The position numbers and the translations under genes are program-made. From Prorocentrum cordatum (taxonomy: Eukaryota > Sar > Dinophyceae > Prorocentrales > Prorocentraceae), in the NCBI GenBank assembly GCA_963575745.1, contig CAUYUJ010014605.1, positions 1 to 64,000 of the forward strand: a DNA stretch of 64,000 nucleotides, written 5' to 3'. Position 1 is the first letter of the stretch. Each line of letters opens with the position of its first letter. The notes below the pieces were generated by a model. The model was not told the origin of the DNA. It saw only the letters and a list, made by a program, of their open reading frames with translations, and did no database searches. Of this stretch, positions 41,203-51,350 are shown piece by piece.

Positions 41203-41704
41203 CTCGCTGGGCCCCGGGACCGTGAAACAATGGCTCGGGACGAAGAACCCGTTCTGGGGAAGGGGTCGAGACCTCCGGGGGCCCCGTGTTGAAAAAATCA
41301 CGACGTCGGGTCTTTTCGGGGATGGACAGACCTCCCTTTAGTAAAACGTGGTTTAGTGAAAACGACCTGAGGCCCAAACCTGGCGGGCGCAAGCCTGGAA
41401 AATAACGGCCGCGGCGCCCTCTCGAGAACCGAAAACCGGACAATTCACTAATCGACGTGTCACTGTTGGGGGTTCTGTCCGCCCCCGATCTTTGGGCAAT
41501 CGCGACTGGCGAACACATCCGCACCCGCGGCCTCGCGGCCAAGGCTTCCGGGGCGCGGCCCCGCTGCTGCACTCCGCGCCGTGGCATGCCGTGCGGGGGG
41601 CATCCGCGACCAAACGCTCCGTAGACCGCGAGAAGCCGCGGCCCCGGGGCGCGAGAAGCCGCGGATATTTCGCTCGCGAGACACTGCTACATAGTCTCCG
41701 GTCC
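41203..41704. other. Inverted family K copy, otherwise no gene
   Basis: Family K on the minus strand at about 41208-41280. The 41330-41480 segment duplicates 40745-40915 in diverged form. Confidence 0.45.
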
Positions 41705-41925
41705 CAGGCAGGAGGGCCCAGAATCGAATCGATAAGTCGGATCGGCGATCGACACACATCGGATCGGCGGAGATCGGCAGCCGAGTCGGGAAAAGTCGAA
41801 TCGGCGTGAATCGGCAGGCTAATAGGCCTCCATTGAGAAATCGGATCCCAGATCGAAATCCGAAGTCGAATCGAATCGGAATCGGAATCCATCGAAATCG
41901 AATCGAATCGAATCGGAGCAATCGA
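41705..41925. repeat. Degenerate (AATCG)n array
   Basis: AATCG/AATCGG units densest at 41855-41925, more decayed to the left (GGATCGGCG). Confidence 0.85.
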
Positions 41926-42469
41926 AGTGAGTCCTGCCCAGGGTTCGTCCTCCCCAGTGAGACACGCAGCGAATGGTAGCCGTGGCGACGAGGGCCTCCC
42001 CAGAGGCCCAAAGACCCGAACCCCAGACGGCATGTCTTTTTCATGACGTCGACCCTCGGGAGCGGCAAAGGGGGAGCGACGAAGAGGGGGGGGAGGTATT
42101 ATGGCTCGAGGCAAGTGCTGCGCACAACTCGCAGGGCTACGCACGCGCGAACGCAATCGGATATCATAGAAGCCCGCTGACCGCCAGAATCATCGGTTCA
42201 GAACCAAAGCCAGCCAGCCAGATTGCGGCCCAGTCGCAAACAACGCGAATACACACCAATCGTAACACAACCAGGGGCCGGTCGCTACGAACGAACTTCA
42301 AAGCGCGCGCATAGGTCGATCAACGAGGCGTTATTGGACGTGCCATCCAGCCAAATCGTGTCTTCGCAATCCCAGGGGCCCTCAATTTCCGAGCATTTCG
42401 CAGCCATGACGACGCGCGTTACCAGATACCTGCCGCCGGGCACCAACTGGACTCAACGGCCCAGACACT
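41926..42469. other. No gene recognised
   Basis: Includes TTTTTCATGACGTCGACCC at about 42035, also present at 43785. No ORF of coding character. Confidence 0.4.
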
Positions 42470-42610
42470 GGCGACATGGCACGGGCCAGGGGCCACGGCC
42501 ACTGGGCAACGGGGCACGGGGCACGGGCAACAGTCCACGGGCCGCGGGCCATGAGCAACGGGCCGCACGCCATGGGCCACGAAGCGCCCCAGGGGCCGCA
42601 GGAACGAGGA
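42470..42610. repeat. Degenerate CACGGGCAA-type minisatellite
   Basis: Loose 7-10 bp units of GGCCACGG/CACGGGCAAC over about 140 bp. Confidence 0.7.
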
Positions 42611-42837
42611 GGCAGCCCGGGAGGGGGGTGGAGCGACAGGAGGGGAGGGGAGGCAGGACGGGAAGGCGGGATAGGTGCGGGCAAGGGGGGGATCTGAAAA
42701 GTGCGCATGTGCGTCGGTAAACCGCGTGACCTGGCCATGTTTTTTCGCAGAACTCACGCCCACGCAAATCCCATAGGGGTTTGCTATAGTTGTTGATTGT
42801 GACTCTGGGGTGCAATAGGGAACTCTCGACCCCTGGC

Positions 42838-43140
42838 ATGTGTTCTCGCGGAACTGCTGGCCAATGCCAAGTGTTCCCAGGAACCTCGTGTCCGTGCCAT
42901 GTGGATTCTGGGAATGTCATGGCCAGTGCCCTGTGTTCTCTCGTAACCCATGGCCATTGTCATGTGCTCCCGGCAGACTCGTGTCCGTGCCGTTTGCTTT
43001 CTGGGGGGTTCATGGCCGGTGCCCTGCGCTCTCTCGGGACTCCTGGCCGTGGCCATGTGTGTTCCCGGCAAGCTCGTGTCCGTGCCACGGTCTCTCTGGG
43101 AGTACCATGGCCAGCGTCATGTGCTCTCTCGGAACTCGAG
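42838..43140. repeat. Higher-order minisatellite, about 31 bp x 3 = 93-95 bp
   Basis: Three subunit types alternate, ending respectively CTCGTGTCCGTGC, CATGGCCAGTGC and ATGGCC(A/G)T. CTCGTGTCCGTGCC recurs at about 42885, 42978 and 43073. Because 93 is a multiple of three, each unit reads as a 31-residue peptide repeat in several frames, but no gene context is seen. Confidence 0.85.
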
Positions 43141-43550
43141 GCCAACGGGCGGATTGAGCGCCACCATTTGGCACCGCACGGTTTTCGCGATCGGCGCGGT
43201 CGCAGATGCGCCGCGGCGCCGAGAGCCGCGGCATCGCGGGGACACGCGGCCATCGAGGTTACGGGCCTGAATGCCGAGAAACCACGGACCGCCACGGGAC
43301 CATGGAGCCGCGAGCCACGGGGCGCTCGGAGCCACGGTGCAACGGAACGCAAGAACAATGAACATTTGCAACGCGGTAAGTTCGCATTGCGCCACTGGTG
43401 AAATGTGCCTGCCGACTGCGCGGGCACAATAATCTGACACAGCGGCTGCAAACAAACGCTCTGGTGGTTTAGTTTCGAAATTCATCATGAGCTGAATCAT
43501 GATACGCACACTCCCCTAGTCCTCACCCCCCTCTTGGCCGCTCCCGAAAC
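43141..43550. other. No gene recognised
   Basis: Open frames without domain similarity on both strands. Confidence 0.4.
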
Positions 43551-43556
43551 CCCCAA

Positions 43557-43890
43557 GGGTCTCGACCCATTCCCCGGGACCGGTTTCTCATCCTGATTCG
43601 TTTTTTGTTTTCATCCTGAGTCGTTGTTTGACGGTCCTGGGCTCGGCGAAGGCCCCTCGAGGCAGAAACATACGAGAAACCTCCGTCTTGATTTTTGTCG
43701 ATGCGTTGGATCTCTGGGGAGGTGGGAACGCAGCAGAGGGCAGCAGGACAGTATCAGCACCTCCTCCCACGGGCCTCGGGCACGATCTTTTCATGACGTC
43801 GACCCCCAGGGGTCTCGGCCCGGCGAAGGCCCCTCGAGGCAGAAACATACGAGAAACCTCCGCCTTGACCTTTTTGCCGATGCGTCTGGA
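43557..43890 (+). repeat. Family K copy plus about 70-bp direct duplication
   Basis: CATCCTGA(G/T)TCGTT is doubled within the K copy. CGGCGAAGGCCCCTCGAGGC with AGAAACATACGAGAAACCTC occurs at about 43646 and again at about 43820. Confidence 0.7.
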
Positions 43891-44002
43891 CAGCCACGAA
43901 GTCTTCAAACATGTTTGATCCGCGGATCGAGGACGCACCTCTTCCGGTCGAAGCTAAGCGGGCCGCGCGAAGCTGGAATTAGGCAAAGCAGAGGAAAGAT
44001 GT

Positions 44003-44124
44003 GTTCAAACATAGTCACAGCAAAAACACTCAAACATAGTCACAGCAAAAGACGAAGCATCGTCGCCAGACTTTTTCCCACTATTCTGCATGCTCCTCCT
44101 GGTAGAAGGACACCTCCGACTTAC
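44003..44124. mobile_element. Family A TIR element, 3' part only (A8)
   Basis: The right end GTAGAAGGACACCTCCGACT and interior TCGCCAGACTTTTTCCCACT match family A; the left TIR is absent. A TCAAACATAGTCACAGCAAAA unit is doubled at 44005-44050. Confidence 0.6.
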
Positions 44125-44619
44125 CACCCCCTTTTCCGCTCCGGCTGTGCCGCCTTTTTCTGCTCCGGCTGTGGGTAATCGCCCCCATGCGCTCTGTCCA
44201 CCTGGTTGAGCATGGACCCGCCGTCCAGGCATTCCCCTAGGCATACCACGAAAAGTCGTTAGAGCACAAGAAGGTTCTGAGAACAGCAGCAATGCTCTGG
44301 GACCGCGGAGTCGATGCATCAAGACAAAACGGTCCCAGCCAGGAACGTCCCAACACTTCTCGCAAACCGCAGAGGATTATTGGGCAGCATGCGTCGCGGA
44401 GGGCGCTTGTGGGCAGGCCAGGACGCTTCGCCACTGCATGATTTTCTGCTTCGGCTGTCGGTCGTCGCCCCCGCGCGCTCTGTCCACCGTTCGGCCCTCC
44501 CGAGTGATTTGCGCAGCTGCCGAGGCCTGGGGATCCGGCTCGGCCATGATATCGACGTCGGCTCCAAAGCTGGCGCCTCATGGCCACGAGCGTGGAACGA
44601 GCGAACGAATTAGCTATCA
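44125..44619. other. No gene recognised
   Basis: CTTTTTCTGCTCCGGCTGTG is duplicated at 44125-44170. GCCAGGACGCTTCGCCACTGC is shared with 7745. Confidence 0.4.
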
Positions 44620-44777
44620 TTACCAGCCTCGAACGTATCCTTATCACTAAGATTGACACGCCAAGAGGCGATGACAATCTCAGGGATTCGCCCTCAAAAA
44701 ATAAGGGAATCCCTAAGATTGCCATCGTGATGAGGAGGTGCCCAGCATAGGGATAGGGATATGTTCCAGGCTGGTAA
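44620..44777. mobile_element. Family D TIR element, copy D3
   Basis: 158 bp, TTACCAGCCTCGAACGTATC left and GATATGTTCCAGGCTGGTAA right. Flanks TATCA / GATCA match at four of five positions. Confidence 0.85.
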
Positions 44778-45088
44778 GATCATAGGCGCAGAGGGCGACA
44801 CAAAGATGGGCGACAGGCGTGCGTGAACACAGTGGCTTTTCGGACAACATCACCGAAAAATCAGCGCGATGCACTCGCACCTCCGTGTGAAATTCGGACG
44901 CCGTGCGAAATGGGTACAATGCCCAATAACAAATCTTGCCCCGAACCAACAGCGGCCGCTGTTGGGCAGGCGGCCGTCTGTCTCAAGTGGACACAGGCCG
45001 CGGCGACACCAACAACGAGTCCTGTTCAAAATGAACAAGAACTCTTGTCGGCGTGTGTACCCGTTCTTTCCGTATTCGATCGTCCCGA
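44778..45088. other. No gene recognised
   Basis: Diverged copy of the repeat at 38940-39110 between about 44895 and 45035. Confidence 0.4.
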
Positions 45089-45222
45089 GCCATCGCTCGG
45101 ACGTCCATGTCCCATGTATTTCTCGGTTTCGAGCGTGTTTTTTTTTTTTCCTCAGAATGGCCCAGTATGCTCCTCGATTGCCCTCGCCGAGAAAAAATGC
45201 ACACGTCCGAGCGATGCCAGGG
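45089..45222. repeat. Family M inverted-repeat element, copy M2
   Basis: Ends CCATCGCTCGGACGTCCATG and CACACGTCCGAGCGATGCCA, with TTTCTCGGTTTCGAGCGTG and poly-T inside. Compact version of 27337-27763; a short relic lies at 35150-35204. Confidence 0.72.
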
Positions 45223-45245
45223 CAACAGAAAGACAGAGACGAGCG

Positions 45246-45407
45246 TTAGGTCGGGTCCTGCCCACCCCCCTGGGGGCATGTTCGACGAAAAACAAAACGT
45301 ACTCAACAAAAAGAGTCCAACATTGTCAAACATCCAAGAAATAGTCCCCAGACTATTTTTTGACTATTTTGGAAGATTCCTCCTGTAAAGGGACAGGCCC
45401 GATTTAA
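45246..45407. mobile_element. Family A TIR element, copy A9
   Basis: 162 bp, ends TTAGGTCGGGTCCTGCCCAC and AAGGGACAGGCCCGATTTAA. Perfect 8-bp duplication GACGAGCG at 45238-45245 and 45408-45415. Confidence 0.95.
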
Positions 45408-45553
45408 GACGAGCGACGGACTGGGCGACACCGCACGCAGGCAGCCTCCAGGCACGCCCGTCAGCGTGTTCCAGAGCAACAGTATCACCAGGCCCACCTG
45501 GCCCTCCCTTTCCGTCAACTCGTGCAGCACAGAAACCAACTATGAAGGAGCCC
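45408..45553 (-). other. Short coding-like stretch
   Basis: Minus strand reads VSVLHELTEREGQVGLVILL then WNTLTGVPGGCLRAVSPSP, directly beside element A9. Protein-like but unidentified and very short. Confidence 0.2.
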
Positions 45554-45690
45554 AAGGACACACAAACAAATACACACGAGTAAAAGGATTCCCCATTGTT
45601 TCTCATAGCTTCTGGGTTTTTGTCTTCCCTCACACTTCCCATATGTTCTTGCATTTTCTGGGGAATCGACGATTCGTTGTGTCTGTGTGT
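45554..45690 (+). repeat. Family F element, copy F5
   Basis: AAGGACACACAAACAAATAC start, CTCACACTTCCCATATGTTC centre, GGGGAATCGACGATTCG and TTGTGTCTGTGTG end. Confidence 0.75.
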
Positions 45691-45951
45691 TTCTTTCCCT
45701 CCTGAAACTAACAGGGGATATGTCGACCCCTATCCCAGGCTTCGTGGGGTTTTTGAACGGACCAAACAAATGAGGGCCTGACCCTGGGATATACGAGGGG
45801 GGGCGTCCATCCTCGATAGGGGTGCGTCCGAATAGCCCCCTGGGGGTGTATCCCAGGGTTCCCCTCCTTTCTGAACCGCTCCACGTTTCGTCGAAAAGTC
45901 GGGGGCTGGGATAGAAACATCGCCTGCGATAAACGGCACACGCACTAACTG
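45691..45951. other. No gene; internal inverted repeat
   Basis: CCTATCCCAGGCTTCG / CCCTGGGATATACG / CCCAGGGTTCCCC / GGCTGGGATAG motifs suggest a degenerate fold-back. Confidence 0.4.
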
Positions 45952-46075
45952 TTCGAGGTCCGCGCGGATGTCCTGGATCTGCGCTGAACCACCCGCCCTG
46001 GCGCGCGGAGCGCGCCACAGGGGAGCTCCAGCGCCGCGCCGAGAAATCCGCGCGGAGCGCCAAAAAACTGTCTTT
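45952..46075. mobile_element. Family G palindromic element, copy G3
   Basis: GAGGTCCGCGCGGATGTCCT arm, GGCGCGCGGAGCGCGCC core, AAATCCGCGCGGAGCGCCAA arm; somewhat shorter in the centre. Element H2 follows after about 35 bp. Confidence 0.7.
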
Positions 46076-46107
46076 GTGCAGTTTTTCCTCGTCGGGAAAA
46101 ATATATC

Positions 46108-46342
46108 AGAGGCCTCCTAGATGGGGGTCCGGCTAGATGGGGTCGGAGGATCGCGCCGCATCGCCAATGCATCACTGGCGTATCGCCGACGCATCGGCGA
46201 TGCATCAGCGACGTCGGCGATGCAGATCGGCGACGTCGGCGTGGGAAAACACGGGCTCCACATCAAGCCGCATCGTCGATGCATCGGCGATGCGGCGCGA
46301 TCCTCCGACCCCACCCACTCCCACCCCATCTAAGAGGCCTAG
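46108..46342. mobile_element. Family H fold-back element, copy H2
   Basis: Arms AGGCCTCCTAGATGGGGGTC...GTCGGAGGATCGCGCCGCATC and GATGCGGCGCGATCCTCCGAC...CCATCTAAGAGGCCT; interior GCATCGGCGATGCATCAGCG and GACGTCGGCG repeats. Confidence 0.82.
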
Positions 46343-46930
46343 ATGACAAGGGCAAGGGGCCCGGAGGGCACAGGGAGGCCGCGGCGAGGACGAGCGGGCG
46401 GGGGGGGCGCACTCGGACCCTGCAGGTCTTCCTCAGCGTATACGTGCGGCCGATTCCTCGTCGTCGTCGACAATTACTCAATATGAATACTACTCTCCCT
46501 CTTCCCCCGATGGCGGCCTGAAAATCGTTGACCCCCCCCCGCGTAATGTTTTTTTCACACACAGGATTCCCGGGAGTTGGGTTTTCGCCCGCGTTTTTTT
46601 CAAAATGCTGCTCTCGCTGAGGCGCCGGCCTCATTTCTGCTCCCGAATCGTTCCGAATCGTGTTCCCGCTGCAGCGTGGGCCTCATTTTCGGATCGGTGT
46701 TTGGCCTCCGTCGTTCAGGATGGCGTTCTCGCCCCAGCGCGGGCCTCTTTCTCGCGCGCCCATCCGCCCGCCACCACCGCGCCGCACCACCACCACCACC
46801 ACCACCACCACCACCACCAGCACCAGCACCACCAGCACCAGCACCAGCACCAGCACCACCACCACCACACAGCACAGCACCACCACACCACGCACACACG
46901 CACGCACGCACGCACGCGCACCACCACCCA
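46343..46930. repeat. Family L-like tandem and (CAC)n microsatellite
   Basis: Three diverged units with CTCTCGC..GAGGCGCC..GGCCTCATTT at about 46608, 46665 and 46727, then CAC/CAGCAC triplets at 46785-46900 and GCAC to about 46925. 46343-46600 shows nothing recognisable. Confidence 0.65.
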
Positions 46931-47398
46931 CTACGCACGCGCGCGCGGAGCCACAGGTCCGCTACGACACGCGTCCGCGGATAGAGAAAATCAGCGCCAT
47001 GGTAATTAAGGGATGGGAGGGAGGGGTAGGACGTCAGATATGACGCGAGCGCACCTAGCTTGTCCCCCACCCCTCTCCTCCCTCCCCGCGTGACATGACT
47101 TGTACTTCACATTCAATCGGGCGTTTTGATGTTTCTTTCTGCTCGCGCGCCCTGCCCGGAAGCAGGGCTCAATGACGACAGTGGTGCCTAAGCGCCGTGG
47201 CAAGGGCTGGTGCATGGCTTCTGTTCTGTTCTGAACCCAAAAATGTTGTCGCCTGTTGGGGGCGCATCTTTTACTTCCACCGCTCTCCGCCAGCCGTCCG
47301 CCAGCTTCCGCCGGCGGATGCGGCCTCGTTTCACTTCCGCCCCCTTCCACCGGCCTTCCGCCGAGGAAGAGGTGGGGAGACCAAAAGGTACCGACACC
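46931..47398. other. No gene recognised
   Basis: Imperfect internal repeats of CTTCCGCC(A/G)G(C/G) at 47285-47370. No domain. Confidence 0.4.
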
Positions 47399-47464
47399 GC
47401 AACTGTCAAGGAACACCGAGTCCCTCCCCAACGAAACGGGTTTCTTCTTCATCGCCCCGACTGT
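47399..47464. mobile_element. Family B element, 3' fragment B3
   Basis: GTCAAGGAACACCGAGTCCC through TTCATCGCCCCGACTGT, the right third of the element only. Confidence 0.7.
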
Positions 47465-48132
47465 ATGGGTACCTCTTCTAGCCAACGCACCCCTTCCGCA
47501 CCACCATTAATTCGCCCTGCCTGCTCTCTCTCCTTGCACGCGCTGTCCGTCTGCTGTACGGACTGACTTCTTCTGGCATGCTTGACGGCACTCTCCCTTC
47601 TTACCCACGTCATCCGCGGAGCCCACTGACCACGAGAGATCATCGGAACATCTTGCAGGGATTCTGAATCTCCCGGCCAAAGACTCTTCCTCTTCTGAGA
47701 GATGGCCATCTCCTTCGATGCTCGAAGGCGAGGCCCTTTGTGGAACGCCCCACGGCGCGCGGAGTCCCTGAGCCGGCGCCTGCCCCCCCACGAAGGGCGC
47801 CCAGGCGCCGCCCCCCGGCGCGCCCTGGGCGCGTGGAGGGCGCGGAGGGGGCCCGCAGGCGGCGAGAAACCTCGGGGCCCGCCTCCCAGGACCCATGCAG
47901 GCATGACGTCAGGGCGTCTGACCTGAGTCGGGGGGACGTAAGACCCGGGTACGGGGGACTCGGAAATCCCCGACGAGGTCGTCAAAAAAATGACGAGGCC
48001 GAGCCTGCACTTTGCCGAGGCCTCCCGCTGCAGACATCCCACGAAACTCCTCCTCGTCAAAATCCGAGGCGCAACCGTCAAAAAACGATGGCGAACCCGA
48101 GTCCTGGCAAACCCGGCTCTTACGCTCCCCCG
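47465..48132. other. No gene recognised
   Basis: GC-rich; phrases AAACCCGAGTCCTGGCAAACCC and a GTCAAAAAA(A/C)TGACGAGG inverted motif near 47985-48080. No gene. Confidence 0.4.
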
Positions 48133-48295
48133 ACTGAGGAACCCTAAATAAGGAGCGAGGCGCCTTGTTCCCATCAGTTAAGCTTTGATTCCTCATGGAA
48201 CACCTTCGGGGAACCTGAGGCAAACTGCACAGCAGTCAAGGAAGGCCGAGCCCCTCCCCAACGAGAAGGGTTTCTTCTTCAGCGCCACGACTGTA
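48133..48295. mobile_element. Family B TIR element, copy B4
   Basis: CTGAGGAACCCTAAATAAGG left, AAGGGTTTCTTCTTCAGCGC then CACGACTGT right; the outermost left TIR is altered (CCCCCGACTGAGG). Confidence 0.72.
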
Positions 48296-48417
48296 CATGT
48301 CATCGCCGGAGCGGCGTCTATAGCCTCTGCGCGCGCCGACGCCGCACGAACCTGTCGTATGTAGGCACCAGCATGCGACCCTGGAACCCCCCATGGCGAA
48401 TACAGCAGGGGCCCGAC

Positions 48418-48595
48418 CACTAGAAACCTTCCACAGGAAACCCAACCCTGAGACCCCAGGACGTCCCTTCGCTTTCGGTTGTGGGCGCGTCGCGCCTCCC
48501 ATCGCAAAACTGTCGAAGCCCAAGGAACCCAGGGCACCCTGGAGGCAAGCAGGGCGTTTCTTGACATGGGTTTCGAATGTACATGGTCGGAGGCG
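48418..48595. repeat. Family N dispersed repeat, copy N1
   Basis: AAACCTTCCACAGGAAACCC, GAGACCCCAGGACGTCC and CCCTGGAGGCAAGCAGGGCG in the same order and spacing as 56756-56925. Followed by a doubled TACATGGTCGGAGGCGTGCG at 48582-48620. Confidence 0.7.
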
Positions 48596-48620
48596 TGCGC
48601 GTACATGGTCGGAGGCGTGC

Positions 48621-49370
48621 GCCGCTGGCTCCCCCGCGAGCGGCGGGCCCAGCGCAGGCTCAAGACATCCGCGCGGCCGTCGGACCTTGCGCTCGCGCAC
48701 TCCGCGGGGATCGTCCTGAACAGTGGCTGTCGTTCTCGATGCAGCCAGGTCGCTGAAGTAAGGAGCAGTTTGGGTAAGAAAGGGACTCGATATTCCTTAG
48801 GTCCTTCTATGGCTTTTCCTCTAGCCTTCCTCGTGCACGCAGGCGCTTGTGGGGCCAAAAAGGGGCTTCGTTCCTTGCTTATCGTTCCTTCTTTCAGGAG
48901 CCCGACTGTATGCTTTCGCTCTTCATCGTGTTGTCTTCCGCCAGCCGGTGCTGCCACACGAATGCGAAACGCCTCAAACCTGCCCACGATTTCGTCCAAA
49001 CAGCGTGTATGGGTCGACCCCTGTCGCTCACATCCAAGTGATCGTTCTCTTATTCATTGTTTTGTCGATCGGCGCGGGCCCTCGCACCCCCTCTCCCCCC
49101 CCCCCCATGAAGTAGATCTTGGCTGTTGTGGGCGCCTGTTTCGAGCTAGTGGAGTCCCCCCATGGGACGCACTGCTGCAAGCAGTCGCATCAAGCAGAGG
49201 TCCCGAGCCAGTCCGCCCCCCTTCCCCCCGCCTTCCGCCCAATGTCGAAACGCCGAACACTAAAACGCTCACCAGTGCCCCCTGGCAACCAGCAGGGACA
49301 TCAGCTGCTGCACGATCCGCTTCCAGCAGGTGGGCTGCCGAGACGACCCGGCACTCCTCTTGCCTGCCGA
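48621..49370. other. No intact gene; family B relic
   Basis: A decayed family B element lies at about 48755-48910 (ends GTTCCTTCTTTCAGGAGCCC then GACTGT). Beside it the minus strand reads VDEIVGRFEAFRIRVAAPAG at about 48940-49000, a short unidentified coding-like fragment. Confidence 0.4.
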
Positions 49371-49377
49371 GAGAGGG

Positions 49378-49545
49378 GGAGGGAGGGAGGGAGGCAGGGA
49401 GGAGGGAGGAGAAAGGAGGGAGGAGGGAGGAGGGAGGGAGGAGGGAGGAGAAAGGAGTAGGGAGGAGGAGGGAGGGAGGGGGAGGGAGGAGGGAGGAGCA
49501 AGGAGGGAGGAGGGAGGAGGGGAGGAGGGGGAGGCAGGCGAACAG
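49378..49545. repeat. (GGGA/GGA)n purine tract
   Basis: GGGA and GGAGGA units with occasional CAG/AAA interruptions. Confidence 0.93.
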
Positions 49546-49666
49546 GGGGAGTATGCTCGCCAACATGCTCGCGAGGCCTGGGCGGCTCTGCTGGAGCTGG
49601 CGGCGGGGAGGGGGCACGACTCGCGCGAGGCAGCCTGGAATGAGGACGACGAGGTGGGCGCTACTT

Positions 49667-49828
49667 TCAAGTCGGGCCTGCCCCTCTACAGGAGGAACAC
49701 TCAAAAAAAACCAGTCGAGGAATAGTCAGGGGACGAGTTGTACACTATTCTGGGCAATTTGGGGGCATGTTCTAACTACTTGCATTTTTCGTCCAAAATC
49801 CGCCTGTAGGGGGACATGCCCGACCAAA
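49667..49828. mobile_element. Family A TIR element, copy A10
   Basis: TCAAGTCGGGCCTGCCCCTC left, GTAGGGGGACATGCCCGACC right. Flanks CGCTACTT (49659-49666) and CGCTAGCT (49829-49836) match at six of eight positions. Confidence 0.85.
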
Positions 49829-49865
49829 CGCTAGCTCCATCGCGGGAAGACAAAGTGGCAGAGAC

Positions 49866-50035
49866 ATCAACTTTTGGCGCTCCGCGCGGACTTGTTGGGT
49901 CTGCGCTGTACCCCCCCCCCCTCCCTGGCGCGCGGAGCGCGCCAGGGGCGGCGCCGGAGGCGCCGCCAGGGGGGGCCCAGCGCGGATCCAAGAAATCCGC
50001 GCGGCGCGCCAAACGTTTATGTTCATGAACCGCAC
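49866..50035. mobile_element. Family G palindromic element, copy G4
   Basis: The most symmetrical copy: TTTTGGCGCTCCGCGCGGAC arm, GGCGCGCGGAGCGCGCC core with GGCGGCGCCGGAGGCGCCGCC, and ATCCGCGCGGCGCGCCAAAC arm. No family H element follows. Confidence 0.72.
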
Positions 50036-50439
50036 TGTCTGCTCTGACTTCGGATCATGGGGCCGATGGCAACCTGAAGGGTGGATGTTGGGCAGCGTGC
50101 GGGTCGGAAATAAACGAGCTGCAGCACTCCTGGAAACGCATCGAATCATCTGATTATTATACACGCCACGGCGGCGTTGACAATGATGGCGATATGAGCA
50201 CACGCAAATTAGCAGTCACGGTGGCCGTGATGAGAACGGCAGCGCATAGGCGAAATGATTGAGCTGTTTGAAGTTAGGTTGCCTTCGAGCGCGGGCGACG
50301 TCATCACCAACTTCCCCTGCCCCTGCATCCGCTATCTCAACAGGCGCATAGTAGGCGCGGTGCCGGCGGCAGTGGAGAATGGACGGATGCGCTTTGTTAA
50401 CATAGGCCGCGATCTCATGGGGGAAACGAAATGGGGCCC
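50036..50439. other. No gene recognised
   Basis: Unique sequence; short open frames without recognisable features. Confidence 0.4.
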
Positions 50440-50640
50440 CCGGAAACGGCAGGGCCGTTTTTTCACCGTTTCCGAAATAATGTCCCTTGAAAATGGAAAC
50501 GGCAAAACATGGCGACCAAACACGGCAACAAAAACGGCTCCAGGATTGGAATCGGAGCGGGAACCAATAAAAGAACGGCGACGGAACCGGTAAAAAAACG
50601 GCGTCGGAACCGGCAACAAAACGGCAAAACGCGGGTGCGC
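50440..50640. repeat. Degenerate AACGGC/CGGAACCGG repeat
   Basis: Units such as AAAACGGC, GGAACCGGTAAAAAAACGGC and GTCGGAACCGGCAACAAAAC recur over 200 bp. Confidence 0.7.
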
Positions 50641-50669
50641 ATCTGAAGCTAGGGGGGGCAGCGCTAGGG

Positions 50670-50828
50670 TTAGGTCGGGCCTGTCCCCATGCAGGGGGAT
50701 TTGGACAAAACATAAAACATATGCAAAAGATAATCAAAAGATGCCCGAAAATACTCCAAAAATAGTCCCCAGGCTATCTCTTGACTATTTTTGAATACTT
50801 CCCCGGTAGAGGGACAGGCCCGACTTAA
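50670..50828. mobile_element. Family A TIR element, copy A11
   Basis: TTAGGTCGGGCCTGTCCCCA left, GTAGAGGGACAGGCCCGACT then TAA right; 159 bp. Flanks CGCTAGGG / CCTTAGGA match at five of eight positions. Confidence 0.85.
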
Positions 50829-50920
50829 CCTTAGGAAGGGGGGGGTGGCAGCTCTGGAGGGGAAACATCGAGGTCTCATCGACGACAGACAACCGTTACA
50901 TCGGCAATGTCAAGGGGCCC

Positions 50921-51073
50921 ACGGCCACGCAAATTCATAGACACACACACACACACAAATCCCAGGATTCCCCCCATATGTTCAACATCTTCTGGATGCT
51001 CGCCTTCCCCCCCAAAAGCAAATCCAATATTTCCCTATATGCCCCTGGGGCTCGACGATTCTTTGCGCCTGTA
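50921..51073 (+). repeat. Family F element, copy F6
   Basis: GGCCACGCAAATTCATAGAC start, CCCCCATATGTTCAACATCT, TGGGGCTCGACGATTC end. The most diverged copy. Confidence 0.6.
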
Positions 51074-51097
51074 AAACAGGGCTAGGATCGGGATAAA

Positions 51098-51151
51098 TCG
51101 CTCCAGAGCGTTCCGGAGCGCTCTCAGAGCGTTCCGGAACGCTCTGGAGCG
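51098..51151. repeat. Compact palindrome
   Basis: CGCTCCAGAGCGTTCCGGAG opposed to CGTTCCGGAACGCTCTGGAG about CGCTCTCAGAG, an imperfect hairpin of roughly 25 bp per arm. Confidence 0.85.
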
Positions 51152-51350
51152 GCCGCGGCGCCCAACACATCCTCCAAACCCGCCGATTCTCCGAGACTTC
51201 GAGTCATCCCGATCCGACTTTGTCCCGATCTTCGCGGCGTTTTCGCCCGTGCGTGTTCTTGTTTCCCCCTTTCCCGACAGCAGGCCCCCCCGGATGGCGC
51301 GGCAGCGCGCTCCCGGGCGGGGTGGGCCCTCGGGCCCCCCCATATCGGCC

